Assembly (NCBI RefSeq): GCF_009834125.1
Contig: NZ_CP047146.1
Coordinates: 7,286,501-7,350,500, forward strand
Direction: 5' to 3'
From: Streptomyces sp. GS7
GTDB lineage: Bacteria; Actinomycetota; Actinomycetes; Streptomycetales; Streptomycetaceae
DNA: 64,000 nucleotides
Below are positions 19,382 to 28,635 of this stretch, in pieces. The translations under genes were made by a program, and so were the position numbers. Positions within the stretch are counted from its first letter, which is position 1. Every line of letters starts with the position of its first letter. The notes beneath the pieces are model-generated. The model ran no database searches and was not told where the DNA came from. It saw only the letters and a program-made list of their open reading frames with translations.

Positions 19382-22300
19382 TCAGTGCAGCCGCTGGCTG
19401 ATCACCTTCGAGACGCCGTCGCCCTGCATCGAGACGCCGTAGAGCGCGTCGGCGACCTCCATCGTCCGCTTCTGGTGCGTGATCACGATCAGCTGGGAGC
19501 TCTCCTGGAGCTCCTCCATGATCCGGATCAGCCGCTGGAGGTTGGTGTCGTCCAGCGCCGCCTCGACCTCGTCCATCACATAGAACGGGCTGGGCCGCGC
19601 CTTGAAGATCGACACCAGCAGCGCCACCGCCGTCAGCGACCGCTCACCGCCCGACAGCAGCGAGAGCCGCTTGACCTTCTTCCCCGGGGGCCGCGCCTCC
19701 ACATCCACCCCGGTCGCCAGCATGTCGTCCGGGTTCGTCAGCACCAGCCGGCCCTCGCCGCCCGGGAAGAGCCGCGAGAAGACGCCCTCGAACTCCCGCG
19801 CGGTGTCGTGGTACGCCTCCGTGAAGACCTGCTCCACCCGCTCGTCGACCTCCTTGACCACCTGCAGCAGGTCGGCCCGGGTCTTCTTCAAGTCTTCAAG
19901 CTGCTCGCTGAGGAACTGGTGGCGCTCCTCCAGCGCCGCGAACTCCTCCAGCGCCAGCGGGTTCACCTTCCCGAGCTGCTGGTACGCCCGCTCGGCGGCC
20001 CGCAGCCGCTTCTCCTGCTCGGCGCGTACGTAGGGCACGGGCTGGTTGCGCGGGTGCTCGGGGTCCTCCGGCAGCTCCTCGCCCTCAGCCGGCGGCGACG
20101 GCGGAACGGGCTGGTCCGGGCCGTACTCCGCCATCAAAACCGCCGGCTCCACCCCCAGCTCCTCCAGCGCCCGGGTCTCCAACTGCTCGATCCGCAGCCG
20201 CTTTTCGGCCCCCAGCACCTCGCCCCGGTGGACCGAGTCCGTCAGCTTGTCCAGCTCGGCCTTCAGCTCCCGGCCCTGGCCGCGTTCGGCCACCAGCGCC
20301 TGCTCACGCTCGGCCTTGGCCCGTTCCGCGGCGGCCCGCTCCTCCTCGGCCCGTACGAGCGACACCTCGACATGCGCCAGCAGCTGCCGCGCCCCGGACG
20401 CCACCGCCCCGGCCACCGCCGCCTCATGGCGCAGCCGGGCGCGCCGCCGCTCGGCCCGCGCCCGCGCCTCGCGCTCCGCCCGCGCCCCCCGGTCCAGCGC
20501 GTCGGCCCGCCCGGCGAGCCCCTTGACCCGCTCCTCGTGCGTCCGCGCCTGGAGCCGGGCCTCCATCTCCGTCTGCCGGGCATTGGCGCCGTCCGCCGCC
20601 AGCCGGTCACGTACGCCGGTGTCGGGCTCCTCGTCGCCCGGCTCCTCCTCGGCCACCGCGAGCCGCTCGGCCAGCTCCTCGGCCTCCTCGGTGGCCCGCA
20701 CCAGCGCCTCCTCGGCCTGGGCGACCGCCGCGGCGGAACGTTCGGCCTCACCGGCGGCGGCCCGCGCCTGCCCGCCGAGGCGCCCCAGGTCCCCGGCGAC
20801 CTTCGACTTCTCCCGGTCCGCCGCCCGCCGCCGCCCGTCCCACTCCTCGACCAGCGCGGCGCACTCGGTACGCCGCTGCGCCGCCGCCCGCTGCGCCACG
20901 GCCAGCTCCGCGCAGCGGGATCCCAGCTCCGCAAGCTCGGCCGCCGCCTCGTCGACGGACGCCTGCACCTCCAGCAGGCTCGGCGCCCCGGCCGAACCGC
21001 CGTGCGCGAAGTGCGCCCCGAGCAGATCGCCCTCCGCGGTCACCGCCGTCAGCTCGGGCCGGACGGCCACCAGCTCCTCGGCCTCCTCCAGCGTCCCGAC
21101 CACCACCACGTCCCGCAGCAGCCGGGTCACCGCCGCCGTCAACTCCCGCGGCCCGTTGACCAGTTCCTGAGCGGGCACCGGCCCCGCACCGGCGACCGCC
21201 GCCCCCGCCCCGGGCGCGCCCGCGTCCCCACCGGCCGCCTCGGCGCCACCCGCGCCGTCGCCGCCGACCCGCTCGGCGACCTCCACCGCCGCCACGGCCT
21301 CCACCGCGCGCGCCGGCGCCGGTACCCGCACCGCCCGGCTCCCGCCGAGCACCATCGCCGCCCGTCCGGCGTCCTCCTTGCGCAGCAGCCGGATGGCCTC
21401 GGCGGCGGTGGCCGTGTCGGTGACCGCGACCGCGTCCGCCGCCGCGCCGAGCGCCGCCGCCACCGGGACCTCGAACCCGGGGGTGACGGTCAGCAGTTCC
21501 GCCGCCGGGCCGAGCAGCCCGCTCAGCCGGTCGGTGGCCGCCAGCAGCGCACCGGTGCCGTCCTTGCGGCGCAGTCCGAGCGCCAGCGCGTCGTGCCGGG
21601 CCGCCGTCGCGGCGCGCTCGCGCTCGGCCACGGTCAGCGCCTCCCGCGCGGCGGTCAGCGCGGCCTCCGCCGCGGCCAGCTCCCGGCGCGCCGCCCCGTA
21701 CCGCTCCCCGGTCTCCGCGTCGTCCGCGTCCAGCCCGGCGACCTCGCCCTTGAGCTGCTCGTACTCCTCCTGGGCAGCCACCGCCCGGCCCCGGGCCGCG
21801 TCCCGGGCCTCGGTGAGCCGGCCGATCTCCGCCTGCGCCGAGGCGGCCCGGCCGCGCGCCGCGGTGACCTGGCCGCTCAGCCGGGCCAGCCCCTCGCGCC
21901 GGTCGGCGATGGCCCGGGCGGCATCCCGCAGCCGCCGCTCCTCGTCGGCCAACTGCCGCTCCAGCGCGGCCCGGTGCTCGACGGTGTCCTCCAGCGCCCG
22001 GCTCGCCGCCTCCAGCGCGGCGGTCAACTCCGCCTCCTGCTCGCGGATCCGGGCCGCCTCCCGCTCCATGTCCTCCGGGTCGCGGCCCTGCCGCTCGTCC
22101 GGCGGGGCCGCCGAGGCACTCCTGACCCGTGCCTCGGCCAGCGAGATCGTGCCGCGCACCCGCTCGGCGAGCTGCGACAACTCGTACCAGGTCTGCTGGG
22201 CCCGCTGCACCCGCGGCGTGAGGGTGCGCACCTCCTCCTCCAGCACCGCCTCGCGCTGCTGGGCGGTCCGCAGCCGGGCCTCCGCGGCCTCCTTGCGCTC

Positions 22301-23056
22301 CTTGAGCGCCGCCTCGTCGGCGATCTCCGCCGCCAGCGCCCGGCGCAGGGTGACGAGATCGTCGGCGAGCAGCCGCAGCCGGGCGTCGCGGAGATCGGCC
22401 TGGATGACGGCAGCCCGCCGGGCGACCGCGGCCTGCCGCCCCAGCGGTTTGAGCTGCCGCCGCAGCTCGTCGGTCAGATCCTGTACGCGGGCGAGATTGG
22501 CCTTCATCGCGTCCAGCTTCCGCAGCGCCTTCTCTTTGCGCTTGCGGTGCTTGAGGACGCCGGCCGCCTCCTCGATGAACGCCCGGCGGCCCATCGGATC
22601 GGCGTGCAGAACGGAGTCGAGCTGGCCCTGGCCGACGATGACATGCATCTCGCGGCCGATACCGGAGTCGGAAAGGAGTTCCTGGATATCCAGCAGCCGG
22701 CAGGTGTCGCCGTTGATCTGGTACTCGCTGCCGCCATTCCGGAACATGATCCGTGTGATGGTGACTTCGGCGTATTCGATGGGCAGCGCGCCGTCGGAAT
22801 TGTCGATCGTGAGCGAGACCTCGGCCCGGCCCAGCGGCGGCCGGCCGGTCGTCCCGGCGAAGATGACGTCCTCCATCTTCCCGCCGCGCAGCGACTTGGC
22901 ACCCTGCTCGCCCATGACCCAGGACAGCGCGTCCACGACGTTGGACTTGCCGGAACCGTTCGGGCCCACGACGCAGGTGATGCCCGGTTCGAACCGCAGC
23001 GTCGTGGCGGAGGCGAAGGACTTGAAGCCTCGCAGGGTCAGACTCTTGAGGTGCAC
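19382..23056 (-). CDS. smc: Chromosome segregation ATPase SMC
   Basis: SMC dimerises and, with ScpA/ScpB, compacts and segregates chromosomes, notably during sporulation septation. The 1224-residue protein has an N-terminal ATP-binding half with Walker A GPNGSGKSN, a coiled coil, a hinge near residues 500-660 (ATDRLSGLLGPAAELL onward), a second coiled coil, the signature LSGGERSLTAVALL, and Walker B FYVMDEVEAALDD. The GTG at 23056 gives the conserved start HLKSLTLRGFKSFA; upstream in-frame codons are not family-like. The coiled-coil arms are rich in Ala, Glu and Arg. Confidence 0.96.
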   Translation of the reverse strand: MHLKSLTLRGFKSFASATTLRFEPGITCVVGPNGSGKSNVVDALSWVMGEQGAKSLRGGKMEDVIFAGTTGRPPLGRAEVSLTIDNSDGALPIEYAEVTITRIMFRNGGSEYQINGDTCRLLDIQELLSDSGIGREMHVIVGQGQLDSVLHADPMGRRAFIEEAAGVLKHRKRKEKALRKLDAMKANLARVQDLTDELRRQLKPLGRQAAVARRAAVIQADLRDARLRLLADDLVTLRRALAAEIADEAALKERKEAAEARLRTAQQREAVLEEEVRTLTPRVQRAQQTWYELSQLAERVRGTISLAEARVRSASAAPPDERQGRDPEDMEREAARIREQEAELTAALEAASRALEDTVEHRAALERQLADEERRLRDAARAIADRREGLARLSGQVTAARGRAASAQAEIGRLTEARDAARGRAVAAQEEYEQLKGEVAGLDADDAETGERYGAARRELAAAEAALTAAREALTVAERERAATAARHDALALGLRRKDGTGALLAATDRLSGLLGPAAELLTVTPGFEVPVAAALGAAADAVAVTDTATAAEAIRLLRKEDAGRAAMVLGGSRAVRVPAPARAVEAVAAVEVAERVGGDGAGGAEAAGGDAGAPGAGAAVAGAGPVPAQELVNGPRELTAAVTRLLRDVVVVGTLEEAEELVAVRPELTAVTAEGDLLGAHFAHGGSAGAPSLLEVQASVDEAAAELAELGSRCAELAVAQRAAAQRRTECAALVEEWDGRRRAADREKSKVAGDLGRLGGQARAAAGEAERSAAAVAQAEEALVRATEEAEELAERLAVAEEEPGDEEPDTGVRDRLAADGANARQTEMEARLQARTHEERVKGLAGRADALDRGARAEREARARAERRRARLRHEAAVAGAVASGARQLLAHVEVSLVRAEEERAAAERAKAEREQALVAERGQGRELKAELDKLTDSVHRGEVLGAEKRLRIEQLETRALEELGVEPAVLMAEYGPDQPVPPSPPAEGEELPEDPEHPRNQPVPYVRAEQEKRLRAAERAYQQLGKVNPLALEEFAALEERHQFLSEQLEDLKKTRADLLQVVKEVDERVEQVFTEAYHDTAREFEGVFSRLFPGGEGRLVLTNPDDMLATGVDVEARPPGKKVKRLSLLSGGERSLTAVALLVSIFKARPSPFYVMDEVEAALDDTNLQRLIRIMEELQESSQLIVITHQKRTMEVADALYGVSMQGDGVSKVISQRLH

Positions 23057-23387
23057 GCCTTTGGACTCTACCGGCCGCTCCTCGGCGGACGTCCCCAACA
23101 TTCCGGCGCCGGCCCGCCGCCCGGTACGGCCCCCGGGTATCCGCGGACGCCTCTTTTCGGTTTCACCGGTGAAAGTGCAGGGCACATGATGCGGTGAGGG
23201 AGGCACCGGAGGGCTGAAGTGGCCGGACGGCGAGGCGCCGGCCGGCGGAATTCAGGCCGCCGGACGGAATTCCACCACCGGGGAGTACGACGGGAACGAC
23301 GAAGGGACGCCGAAGCGTCCCTTGCAGATCTTGAAGAGCGGTGCCTCAAGCGGCTGGCGAGCAGCCCGACCGACCCTGGGGTTGGGG
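23057..23387. other. Gap upstream of smc, no gene recognised
   Basis: This 331-bp gap separates smc from the small coiled-coil gene, both leftward, so it should hold the smc promoter. I see no gene, convincing hairpin or repeat. Confidence 0.4.
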
Positions 23388-23591
23388 TCAGGTGAGCGCG
23401 GGCTCCGCCTGGGGTACGTCGATGTCGAGCACCGAATCGTCGCGACGTGCGGCAGCCGACAGCATGTCGTTCTCGGCCTGCATCCGAATAAGTTCGGATT
23501 CAAGGTCCTGGACGCGCTGCTGAAGCCGTCGCATCTCGGAGAGGACTCGGGGGTCGGAGCCGCCGACGTAACCGAGAAGCGCCTTTGCCAT
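23388..23591 (-). CDS. Small conserved coiled-coil protein
   Basis: The 67-residue protein starts MAKALLGYVGG. A leucine/arginine/glutamate coiled coil follows (VLSEMRRLQQRVQDLESELIRM, about 16-37), with an acidic C-terminus. GGAGGA lies 7 nt before the ATG, which fixes the start although the frame stays open upstream. A protein like this is, from memory, widely conserved upstream of smc in actinomycetes. Its function is unknown; partnering with SMC is only suggested by position. Confidence 0.85.
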   Translation of the reverse strand: MAKALLGYVGGSDPRVLSEMRRLQQRVQDLESELIRMQAENDMLSAAARRDDSVLDIDVPQAEPALT

Positions 23592-23973
23592 GATGGATGG
23601 TCCTCCACAATGAGTGACCGACCGAAGCGGTGTGGGTCGTGAGGGATTCGCACCCGCGGTGCTTGTCATTCTCCAGGTGCCTTCAATGCCAAACAGCTAA
23701 GGTGCGCGGGGATTCCAGAGTCTCACCAAACGGATGGAGGGTCAACACGATCACACCCCGTATCCTCGGGCACCTGAGAGTGCGCGGCCTCAGGGCACTG
23801 CGCCGACTCCCCAGAAAGGTCCCGCGGGGGCGTGGAGATCATCCGTACAGCGGCAGCCTTGCACGGGTCGGCCGAGTTGGCAACCACCAGGGCTTATCTC
23901 CTGTAAGCAGCTGACAAAGGCATACCGCCAAGATCAGCCACGGCTCCCGGACGGACGGCCTTTCCGGGCCATG
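23592..23973. other. Gap between acylphosphatase and the coiled-coil gene, no gene recognised
   Basis: The gap is 382 bp. On the minus strand a GCGGGTGCGAATCCC segment near 23640-23655 looks like a tRNA T-arm, but no full cloverleaf surrounds it. No protein or RNA gene is supported. Confidence 0.4.
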
Positions 23974-24255
23974 TCAGCGGATCGCGAAGCCGTCGTAGCC
24001 GCCCCGGGGCGTGTCCCATATCTCAGTGACGCCGTCGACGGCCCCGGGCGTGTCCCCGGTGCGGAGCCAGTCCAGCAACTCCTCGCAGCGGCCCCGCGGG
24101 CCCTCGGCGACGACCTGGACCCGGCCGTCGCCGAGATTGACCGCGAAGCCGACGAGTTCGCCGATGCGCAGAGCGTTCGCACGGGTGAACCAGCGGAACC
24201 CAACTCCCTGGACCCGGCCGCGTACCCAGGCGGTCATCCGCACGTCTTCATCCAT
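23974..24255 (-). CDS. acyP: Acylphosphatase
   Basis: The 93-residue enzyme hydrolyses carboxyl-phosphate bonds of acylphosphates. It shows the whole family signature: [16 protein letters not shown] with the catalytic Arg, then [17 protein letters not shown] with the catalytic Asn, and a C-terminal GFAIR-type end. The ATG at 24255 has no obvious Shine-Dalgarno sequence; a second ATG lies 6 codons in. The divergent CAP-domain gene begins 132 bp away. Confidence 0.95.
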   Translation of the reverse strand: MDEDVRMTAWVRGRVQGVGFRWFTRANALRIGELVGFAVNLGDGRVQVVAEGPRGRCEELLDWLRTGDTPGAVDGVTEIWDTPRGGYDGFAIR

Positions 24256-24335
24256 GTGTGCACGTTAACCGGCCAATTGCTCAGGAGGAACTTCGGCCCC
24301 TTCCGTCATGGCGTACAGTCCCCCGACAGCGAAGG

Positions 24336-24353
24336 CTCACCCTTTCGGGTGAG
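24336..24353 (+). promoter_or_regulatory. Hairpin in the leader of the CAP-domain gene
   Basis: CTCACCC-TTTC-GGGTGAG, a 7-bp perfect stem with a UUUC tetraloop, lies 34 bp before the ATG and upstream of the ribosome binding site. It may stabilise the mRNA or mark an upstream transcript end. It does not match a riboswitch I know. Confidence 0.4.
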
Positions 24354-24386
24354 TCGATATGACGCTGACGGAAGGAACGACCGCGG

Positions 24387-25328
24387 ATGGGCCGCCACCG
24401 ACGCTCTGCTCCCCACGCGCCCGAATCCCCTGGTCCGGGGCCAGTTGACGGACCGGCAGGCGCGCCGCCGGCCGCCCGCCACCGCGCCCACCACGCCGCC
24501 CGGCCCCGCCGGTCGGCCCCGGTGCGCACCGGACTGCTCGGCGCCTCCGCCGCGATGGCGATGGGGGCCGTGGCGGTCGCGTCCGGACTCGTCCCCGGCG
24601 GCGGCCAGTTCGTGGTGGGCGGCGACGGCCACCGTGCCGACCGGATCCGCGCCGGCGCGCTGCCGGACCTGCAGCCCCAGGAGAGCCGCTCGGCGGCACC
24701 GACCGGCGCCACGGATCCGGCGACCGGCAGCAGCGGGGGCGGCGGGCAGCCCGCGTCCCCCGGCACCGGGCAGCCCGCCGCCACCGACTCCCCCTCCTCC
24801 CCCGCCGCCCCCAGCGCCTCCCCGTCGGCGGGCCGGGCCTCCCCGTCCCCCACCGCAACGCCCGGTGCGCCGCAGTCCGCGCAGCCCACCGGCCGGCCCA
24901 CGAGCCCGGCGCCCACGAGCACGGCGACGGCGTCGAAGGCCCCCGAAGCCGGGACGTCCGCCGCGGCGCAGGTGCTCTCGCTGGTCAATCAGCAGCGCGC
25001 CACAGCCGGCTGCTCGCCGGTGGCCGACAGCAGCCAACTGGACGGTCTGGCCCAGCATTTCAGCGAGGACATGGCGCAGCGGGGGTTCTTCGGCCACACC
25101 GATCCGGACGGCCACACCCCGTGGGACCGCGCCCGCGTTCTCGGGATAACCGACCTCGGCGGCGAGAACATAGCCCGCGGCCAGGCCGACGCCCGGGCCG
25201 TGATGGACACCTGGATGAACAGCGCGGGGCACCGTGCCAACATCCTCAACTGCGAGTACCGGACCCTCGGCGTCGGCGCGCACTTCGGGCCGGGCGGCCC
25301 GTGGTGGACCCAGGAGTTCGGCTTCTAA
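24387..25328 (+). CDS. Secreted CAP-domain (SCP/PR-1-like) protein, 3' end rebuilt by an integrated element
   Basis: The 313-residue protein has a basic Arg/Pro-rich N-terminus, then a hydrophobic segment (about 46-68: VRTGLLGASAAMAMGAVAVASG) acting as signal or anchor. A Ser/Pro/Thr-rich linker spans about 85-190. The CAP domain covers about 193-313 (VLSLVNQQRATAGCSPV, HFSEDMAQRGFFGHTDPDG, GENIARGQ, HRANILNCEYRTLGVG). GGAAGGA precedes the ATG. The last codons (TTC GGC TTC TAA) overlap the left attachment core at 25316-25326, so the native 3' end now lies at 32737-32750. The function of bacterial CAP proteins is largely unknown. Confidence 0.9.
   Translation: MGRHRRSAPHAPESPGPGPVDGPAGAPPAARHRAHHAARPRRSAPVRTGLLGASAAMAMGAVAVASGLVPGGGQFVVGGDGHRADRIRAGALPDLQPQESRSAAPTGATDPATGSSGGGGQPASPGTGQPAATDSPSSPAAPSASPSAGRASPSPTATPGAPQSAQPTGRPTSPAPTSTATASKAPEAGTSAAAQVLSLVNQQRATAGCSPVADSSQLDGLAQHFSEDMAQRGFFGHTDPDGHTPWDRARVLGITDLGGENIARGQADARAVMDTWMNSAGHRANILNCEYRTLGVGAHFGPGGPWWTQEFGF
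25316..25326 (+). other. Left attachment core (in the end of the CAP gene)
   Basis: GTTCGGCTTCT overlaps the final Phe-Gly-Phe codons of the CAP gene and is followed by AAG, giving the stop TAA. It lies 22 bp from the integrase stop codon, the usual place for attP of a tyrosine recombinase. The matching copy is at 32737. Confidence 0.75.
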
Positions 25329-25348
25329 GAAAGCCGCAGGTCAGAGGC

Positions 25349-26587
25349 TTATCCAGCTTGCTGGGCCGTCGTGGGGCCGTCATCCGTTGCCCCGCCTTTC
25401 CCGAAGACCCGATCCACAGCGGCCCGAGTACGGGTCTCGCTCATCGGCATCAGGTGCGTATAGGTCCGCAAGGTGAAACCGGGGTCGTGATGGCCCAGGT
25501 ACTCGCTCAGAGCCTTGATGCTCTCGCCGGCATCCAGGAGCACCGAGGCGTAGAAGTGCCGGAGCGCATGCATGCCGTTGTCCCGTCCGGTCGGCACGCC
25601 AGCGGCCCGCAGCGCCGGACGCCACACACGGTCGTTGAAGCGGTTCCGATTCAATGCCAGGCCCTCAGGGCTGCAAAAGATCAGCGTTGCCGTGACCGGC
25701 GCACCTTCGAGCGTCTTCCACGGCAGAGTGATCTCCCGCGGCGGGTACCTGGTGATGTGCGCCGCAAGAGCGAAGCCGACGGACTCAGGCAGCGGCACAT
25801 CCCGCACCTTGCCGCCCTTTGGCGGGGCGTACACAGGGCGCCCGCGGAGTAGCTTGACCTGGCGCACGATGTGGAGCACTCCCCCAAGGAAGTCAGCATC
25901 CTCAACAGCCAGGCCAAAGACTTCGCCCTGGCGCAGGCCGCACCCGGCCGCCGGTTCAACCATCTCTATATAGCGGTCGGGCAGCTTGCCCCGTACCGCG
26001 CTGACCCGCTCGTAGGGCCACGGCTTGATCTTGCGCGGGTCGGGGCGGGGAGCCTTCACGGACCGTGCCCGGCACGGGTTGTCTCGAATGATCCTGTCCT
26101 CTACCGCAGCGGTGAAGACCGTCGAGACGTGCGCAAAGATCCCACGCCGGTAGGCAGCGGACAGGCCCGCGTCCTCCATCGTCCTCATCCATAGGCGAAT
26201 GTGAGACGGCTGGAACGACGCCATAGGCCGAGTGCCCAGATGTGGCGTCGCGTGGAGGCGAAGGCGGCCCTCCACCGATTCACGGGTCGACGGATCGGTC
26301 GTCTGTGTCGTCAACCACGTCGCGACGTACTGAGCGAACGTCAGCTTCCCGGCGCTGGGGTCGATGTAGTCGCCTCGCGACATGTCAGCCTCAACGTTGT
26401 TCAGCCACTGCTCAGCCTTGCGCTTCTGCTTGTCCGGGAAGCTCTTGCTCTTCTCGGTGCCGTCCGGGCCGATGTAGCGGGCGCGGTAGCGAAGGCCGGT
26501 GCCGTAGCGGTCGGTCTTGACCTTGACGGGCTTGCCGTCCGCACCGGTCTCGACCTTGTACCAGCGGTCTTGGATGTGTCCGGCCAT
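25349..26587 (-). CDS. int: Site-specific tyrosine recombinase (integrase)
   Basis: This 412-residue phage-type integrase catalyses integration and excision of the element. An arm-binding N-terminus (about 20-70, RYRARYIGPDGTEKSKSFPDK) and a core-binding domain (about 75-165) precede the catalytic domain. Catalytic residues are Arg in GCGLRQGEVFGL, HALRH (HxxR), the second His in YLGHHDPG, and the nucleophile Tyr in LRTYTHLM. The ATG shares one base with the xis stop codon (TGATG). The stop lies 22 bp from the left attachment core. Confidence 0.95.
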   Translation of the reverse strand: MAGHIQDRWYKVETGADGKPVKVKTDRYGTGLRYRARYIGPDGTEKSKSFPDKQKRKAEQWLNNVEADMSRGDYIDPSAGKLTFAQYVATWLTTQTTDPSTRESVEGRLRLHATPHLGTRPMASFQPSHIRLWMRTMEDAGLSAAYRRGIFAHVSTVFTAAVEDRIIRDNPCRARSVKAPRPDPRKIKPWPYERVSAVRGKLPDRYIEMVEPAAGCGLRQGEVFGLAVEDADFLGGVLHIVRQVKLLRGRPVYAPPKGGKVRDVPLPESVGFALAAHITRYPPREITLPWKTLEGAPVTATLIFCSPEGLALNRNRFNDRVWRPALRAAGVPTGRDNGMHALRHFYASVLLDAGESIKALSEYLGHHDPGFTLRTYTHLMPMSETRTRAAVDRVFGKGGATDDGPTTAQQAG

Positions 26588-26787
26588 CAGGCGGCCCCTT
26601 CCATGAGTTGGGCGACCCAGACGCGGACGTCTTCGGGGTCGTAGCGCAGGTGTCGGCCGACGCGGAAGCCGCGGGGGCCGGTGTGCTTCCGTCGCCACTG
26701 GTAGACGGTTTCGACTGGGACGCCGAGGAGATCGGCCAGGTCCACCGGGGTCAGGTAGCGCTCAGGCAGCGGACGCTTCACGCGCAC
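26587..26787 (-). CDS. xis: Excisionase (MerR-like helix-turn-helix)
   Basis: The 66-residue protein is a single winged helix-turn-helix of the AlpA/excisionase type: YLTPVDLADLLGVPVETVYQWRRK, then the wing RGFRVGRHLRYDPEDVRVWV. Such proteins bend DNA at the attachment site and steer the integrase toward excision. It overlaps rep by 10 nt and int by 1 nt, so the three are probably made from one message. Confidence 0.9.
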   Translation of the reverse strand: MRVKRPLPERYLTPVDLADLLGVPVETVYQWRRKHTGPRGFRVGRHLRYDPEDVRVWVAQLMEGAA

Positions 26788-28202
26788 ACCTCCCAGTCGT
26801 CCGGGTCCGTCAGGTCTGCCAAGGCTTCGCGGGCGGTGTCGCGGTTGGCCTTGATCTCACCTGCGAGCTGTGCGGCGAGCCAGGACTCGCCGGGCGTGTG
26901 GCCCTGTCCGGCATAGGTCCAGTGGGCGAGGACCAGCGTGGAGCCCTCCGCGTCGTCCAGGTCTTCCGAGAAACCGCGTTCGCGGCGGTCCTGGCGTGCG
27001 CGGTAGTCGGCGCGGACCTGGCGGAGTTCACCGAGGGTCGTGGAGTAGCGCGGGGACTTGGTCGAGAAGTGGCCGCGGAAGCCGAGCATGTGCGCCCACT
27101 GCCACAGCTTCCGGTCCGGGTAGGCGTCGTCCAGGCGGTTGCAGGCTTCGATCAGGCGCCGGGTGTGGTCGGGCAGGTCCGGCAGCTTGTCGAGTTCGGA
27201 GAGTTCGCCGATGCGGTGATCGACCATGCCAGTCGTCTCGGCTGCCTTGGTGGCGTACTTGGCCACGTAGGAGGCAACCGCCGCTTCGGTCAGCTCAACG
27301 TCTGCCAGGCCGCCGATCGGCTGGACGTCCACCTGATCACCCCAGCGCAGGACGCGGGCGGGGAAGTCCCCGGACGCCGGCACGGGCACACTGACTCGGT
27401 TCGCCGCAGCGCGGATCGCGTCATCGAGCAGGGCGACGCTGGCCCATGCGGGCGGCTCGCTGTCGGGGCCGTCGGGACCGTCGAGGCGGACGACCGCATG
27501 GAAGTGGACCGCGCCGCGCTTTTGGAACTCGGCGACCTTGCCGAAGGACACCCGGCACGAGTCCGGCAGTTCTTTCTGTGTCAGCCCGGCGCGGGCGGCG
27601 ATCTCCCGGCGCAGGTAGATCGTGAACCGGCGCCACAGGTCGCCCGCGTGGTTGTTCCAGAGCACCGCCCCCGTGTAGTCGTAGCGGGACGGAGCCAGGG
27701 CCGTACCCAGAGCCGGATCGTCCTCGGTGTGCTGGGTGCCGCACCGGCAGCGGCCGGTCTCGGGTCGGTTGTGGACCGGACCGAACGAGGGCGCGGTTAG
27801 GGTCGCGAAGACGCGGGGGTGATCGCGGATCGTGGCCGGGACGCCTTTGCCGCCGGTGATCCCGGCGCGGATCAGGTGGTAGGTGTCGCCCGCGTAGGTC
27901 CAGGCGCACGAAGGGCAGCGCGACGCGCGGCGGTTGCCGCAGGCCACCCGTAGGCAGCCGCCCGGCTCATGCTCGGTGGAGTAGGAGTACAGCACCTGCC
28001 CGGTACGGGCATCGCGCGTGACCGTCTGGCCCATCAGGCGAATGGGGTTCGAGCAGCCGCCGGTGCGGCGGACTTGCTCTTGCCAGCGGTCGAAGCCCGG
28101 CGAGTTGGCCACCCGCAGCATGTCGGCGAGGGTCACGGGGTCGGTGCCCAGGGAGGCCGCAGCGCCAGCCACGGCCTCAGGGGCGACGGGGAAGACCGTC
28201 AC
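26778..28202 (-). CDS. Replication initiator protein (pSAM2 RepSA-like)
   Basis: The 474-residue rolling-circle-type initiator is of the actinomycete element family. Features are a cysteine-rich region (CLRVACGNRRASRCPSCAWTYAGD; CRCGTQH), the histidine-rich metal-binding motif GAVHFHAVVRLDG, and a later segment SYVAKYATKAAE that holds the presumed catalytic Tyr. GTG was chosen as start because GGAGGA lies 6 nt upstream and it overlaps the preceding gene by 4 nt (GTGA). It allows autonomous replication of the excised circle, inferred from pSAM2. Confidence 0.88.
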   Translation of the reverse strand: MTVFPVAPEAVAGAAASLGTDPVTLADMLRVANSPGFDRWQEQVRRTGGCSNPIRLMGQTVTRDARTGQVLYSYSTEHEPGGCLRVACGNRRASRCPSCAWTYAGDTYHLIRAGITGGKGVPATIRDHPRVFATLTAPSFGPVHNRPETGRCRCGTQHTEDDPALGTALAPSRYDYTGAVLWNNHAGDLWRRFTIYLRREIAARAGLTQKELPDSCRVSFGKVAEFQKRGAVHFHAVVRLDGPDGPDSEPPAWASVALLDDAIRAAANRVSVPVPASGDFPARVLRWGDQVDVQPIGGLADVELTEAAVASYVAKYATKAAETTGMVDHRIGELSELDKLPDLPDHTRRLIEACNRLDDAYPDRKLWQWAHMLGFRGHFSTKSPRYSTTLGELRQVRADYRARQDRRERGFSEDLDDAEGSTLVLAHWTYAGQGHTPGESWLAAQLAGEIKANRDTAREALADLTDPDDWEVCA

Positions 28203-28414
28203 AGGTAGTCCTCCCTCGGGTAGCCGTGCCCAAGGGGCGGGTACTGGCCGCCGTGCAGCTTGGCCCACTCCTCCGCGTAGATCGCGTCATCCACCACCGT
28301 GAAGAAGTCGGTGTGCGGCCGGACGTCGTGCTCATCCAGGTACGCGGCGATCATTCCGGTGCGGTCTTCGTCGGCCGCTTCGGCAGCGTGCTGGGGGTCG
28401 TTGAAGTAGGTCAC
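28199..28414 (-). CDS. Small acidic protein of the element
   Basis: The 71-residue, strongly acidic protein (MIAAYLDEHDVRPHTDFFTVVDDAIYAEEW) has no signal peptide or known motif. Its GTG start and its stop both form 4-nt GTGA overlaps with neighbours, which is strong evidence that it is real. It lies just upstream of rep, a place often taken by small genes of unknown function in such elements. No function is proposed. Confidence 0.75.
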   Translation of the reverse strand: MTYFNDPQHAAEAADEDRTGMIAAYLDEHDVRPHTDFFTVVDDAIYAEEWAKLHGGQYPPLGHGYPREDYL

Positions 28415-28635
28415 GCCGCCACCCCCACGAGGACCACGGGCGCGGGAGACAAGGCCGAGGCCGGTCGGACCGACGCGCCGAAGGTGGGGTCGGCCGGGCA
28501 GACCAGGTCACCGTCATGGGTCAGGACATTCCGTCCGTCCATCGGGATCCGGACCCAGCCGGGCGCGTGAGCGTGGCAGCGGGGGCAAGTGGCCGGGCGG
28601 TCCAGCAGGTCCAGGCAGGAGGGAAACAGGCTCAT
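28411..28635 (-). CDS. Small zinc-ribbon-like protein of the element
   Basis: The 74-residue protein has CPRCHAH near residue 18 and a later VCPADP, so a partial zinc-ribbon arrangement is possible. The C-terminus is Ala/Val/Pro-rich. The ATG at 28635 overlaps the preceding gene as ATGA, and its stop overlaps the next gene as GTGA, so it sits in a chain of coupled genes. The function is unknown. Confidence 0.7.
   Translation of the reverse strand: MSLFPSCLDLLDRPATCPRCHAHAPGWVRIPMDGRNVLTHDGDLVCPADPTFGASVRPASALSPAPVVLVGVAA

Noticed and set aside
19346..23197. Very long open frame opposite smc
   Set aside because: It is the mirror of smc in GC-rich DNA, is rich in Arg/Pro/Leu, and has no ribosome binding site or known domain.
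23630..23700. tRNA-like T-arm on the minus strand
   Set aside because: The T-loop is TGCGAAT, not TTCGAAT, and no acceptor or anticodon stems can be drawn around it.
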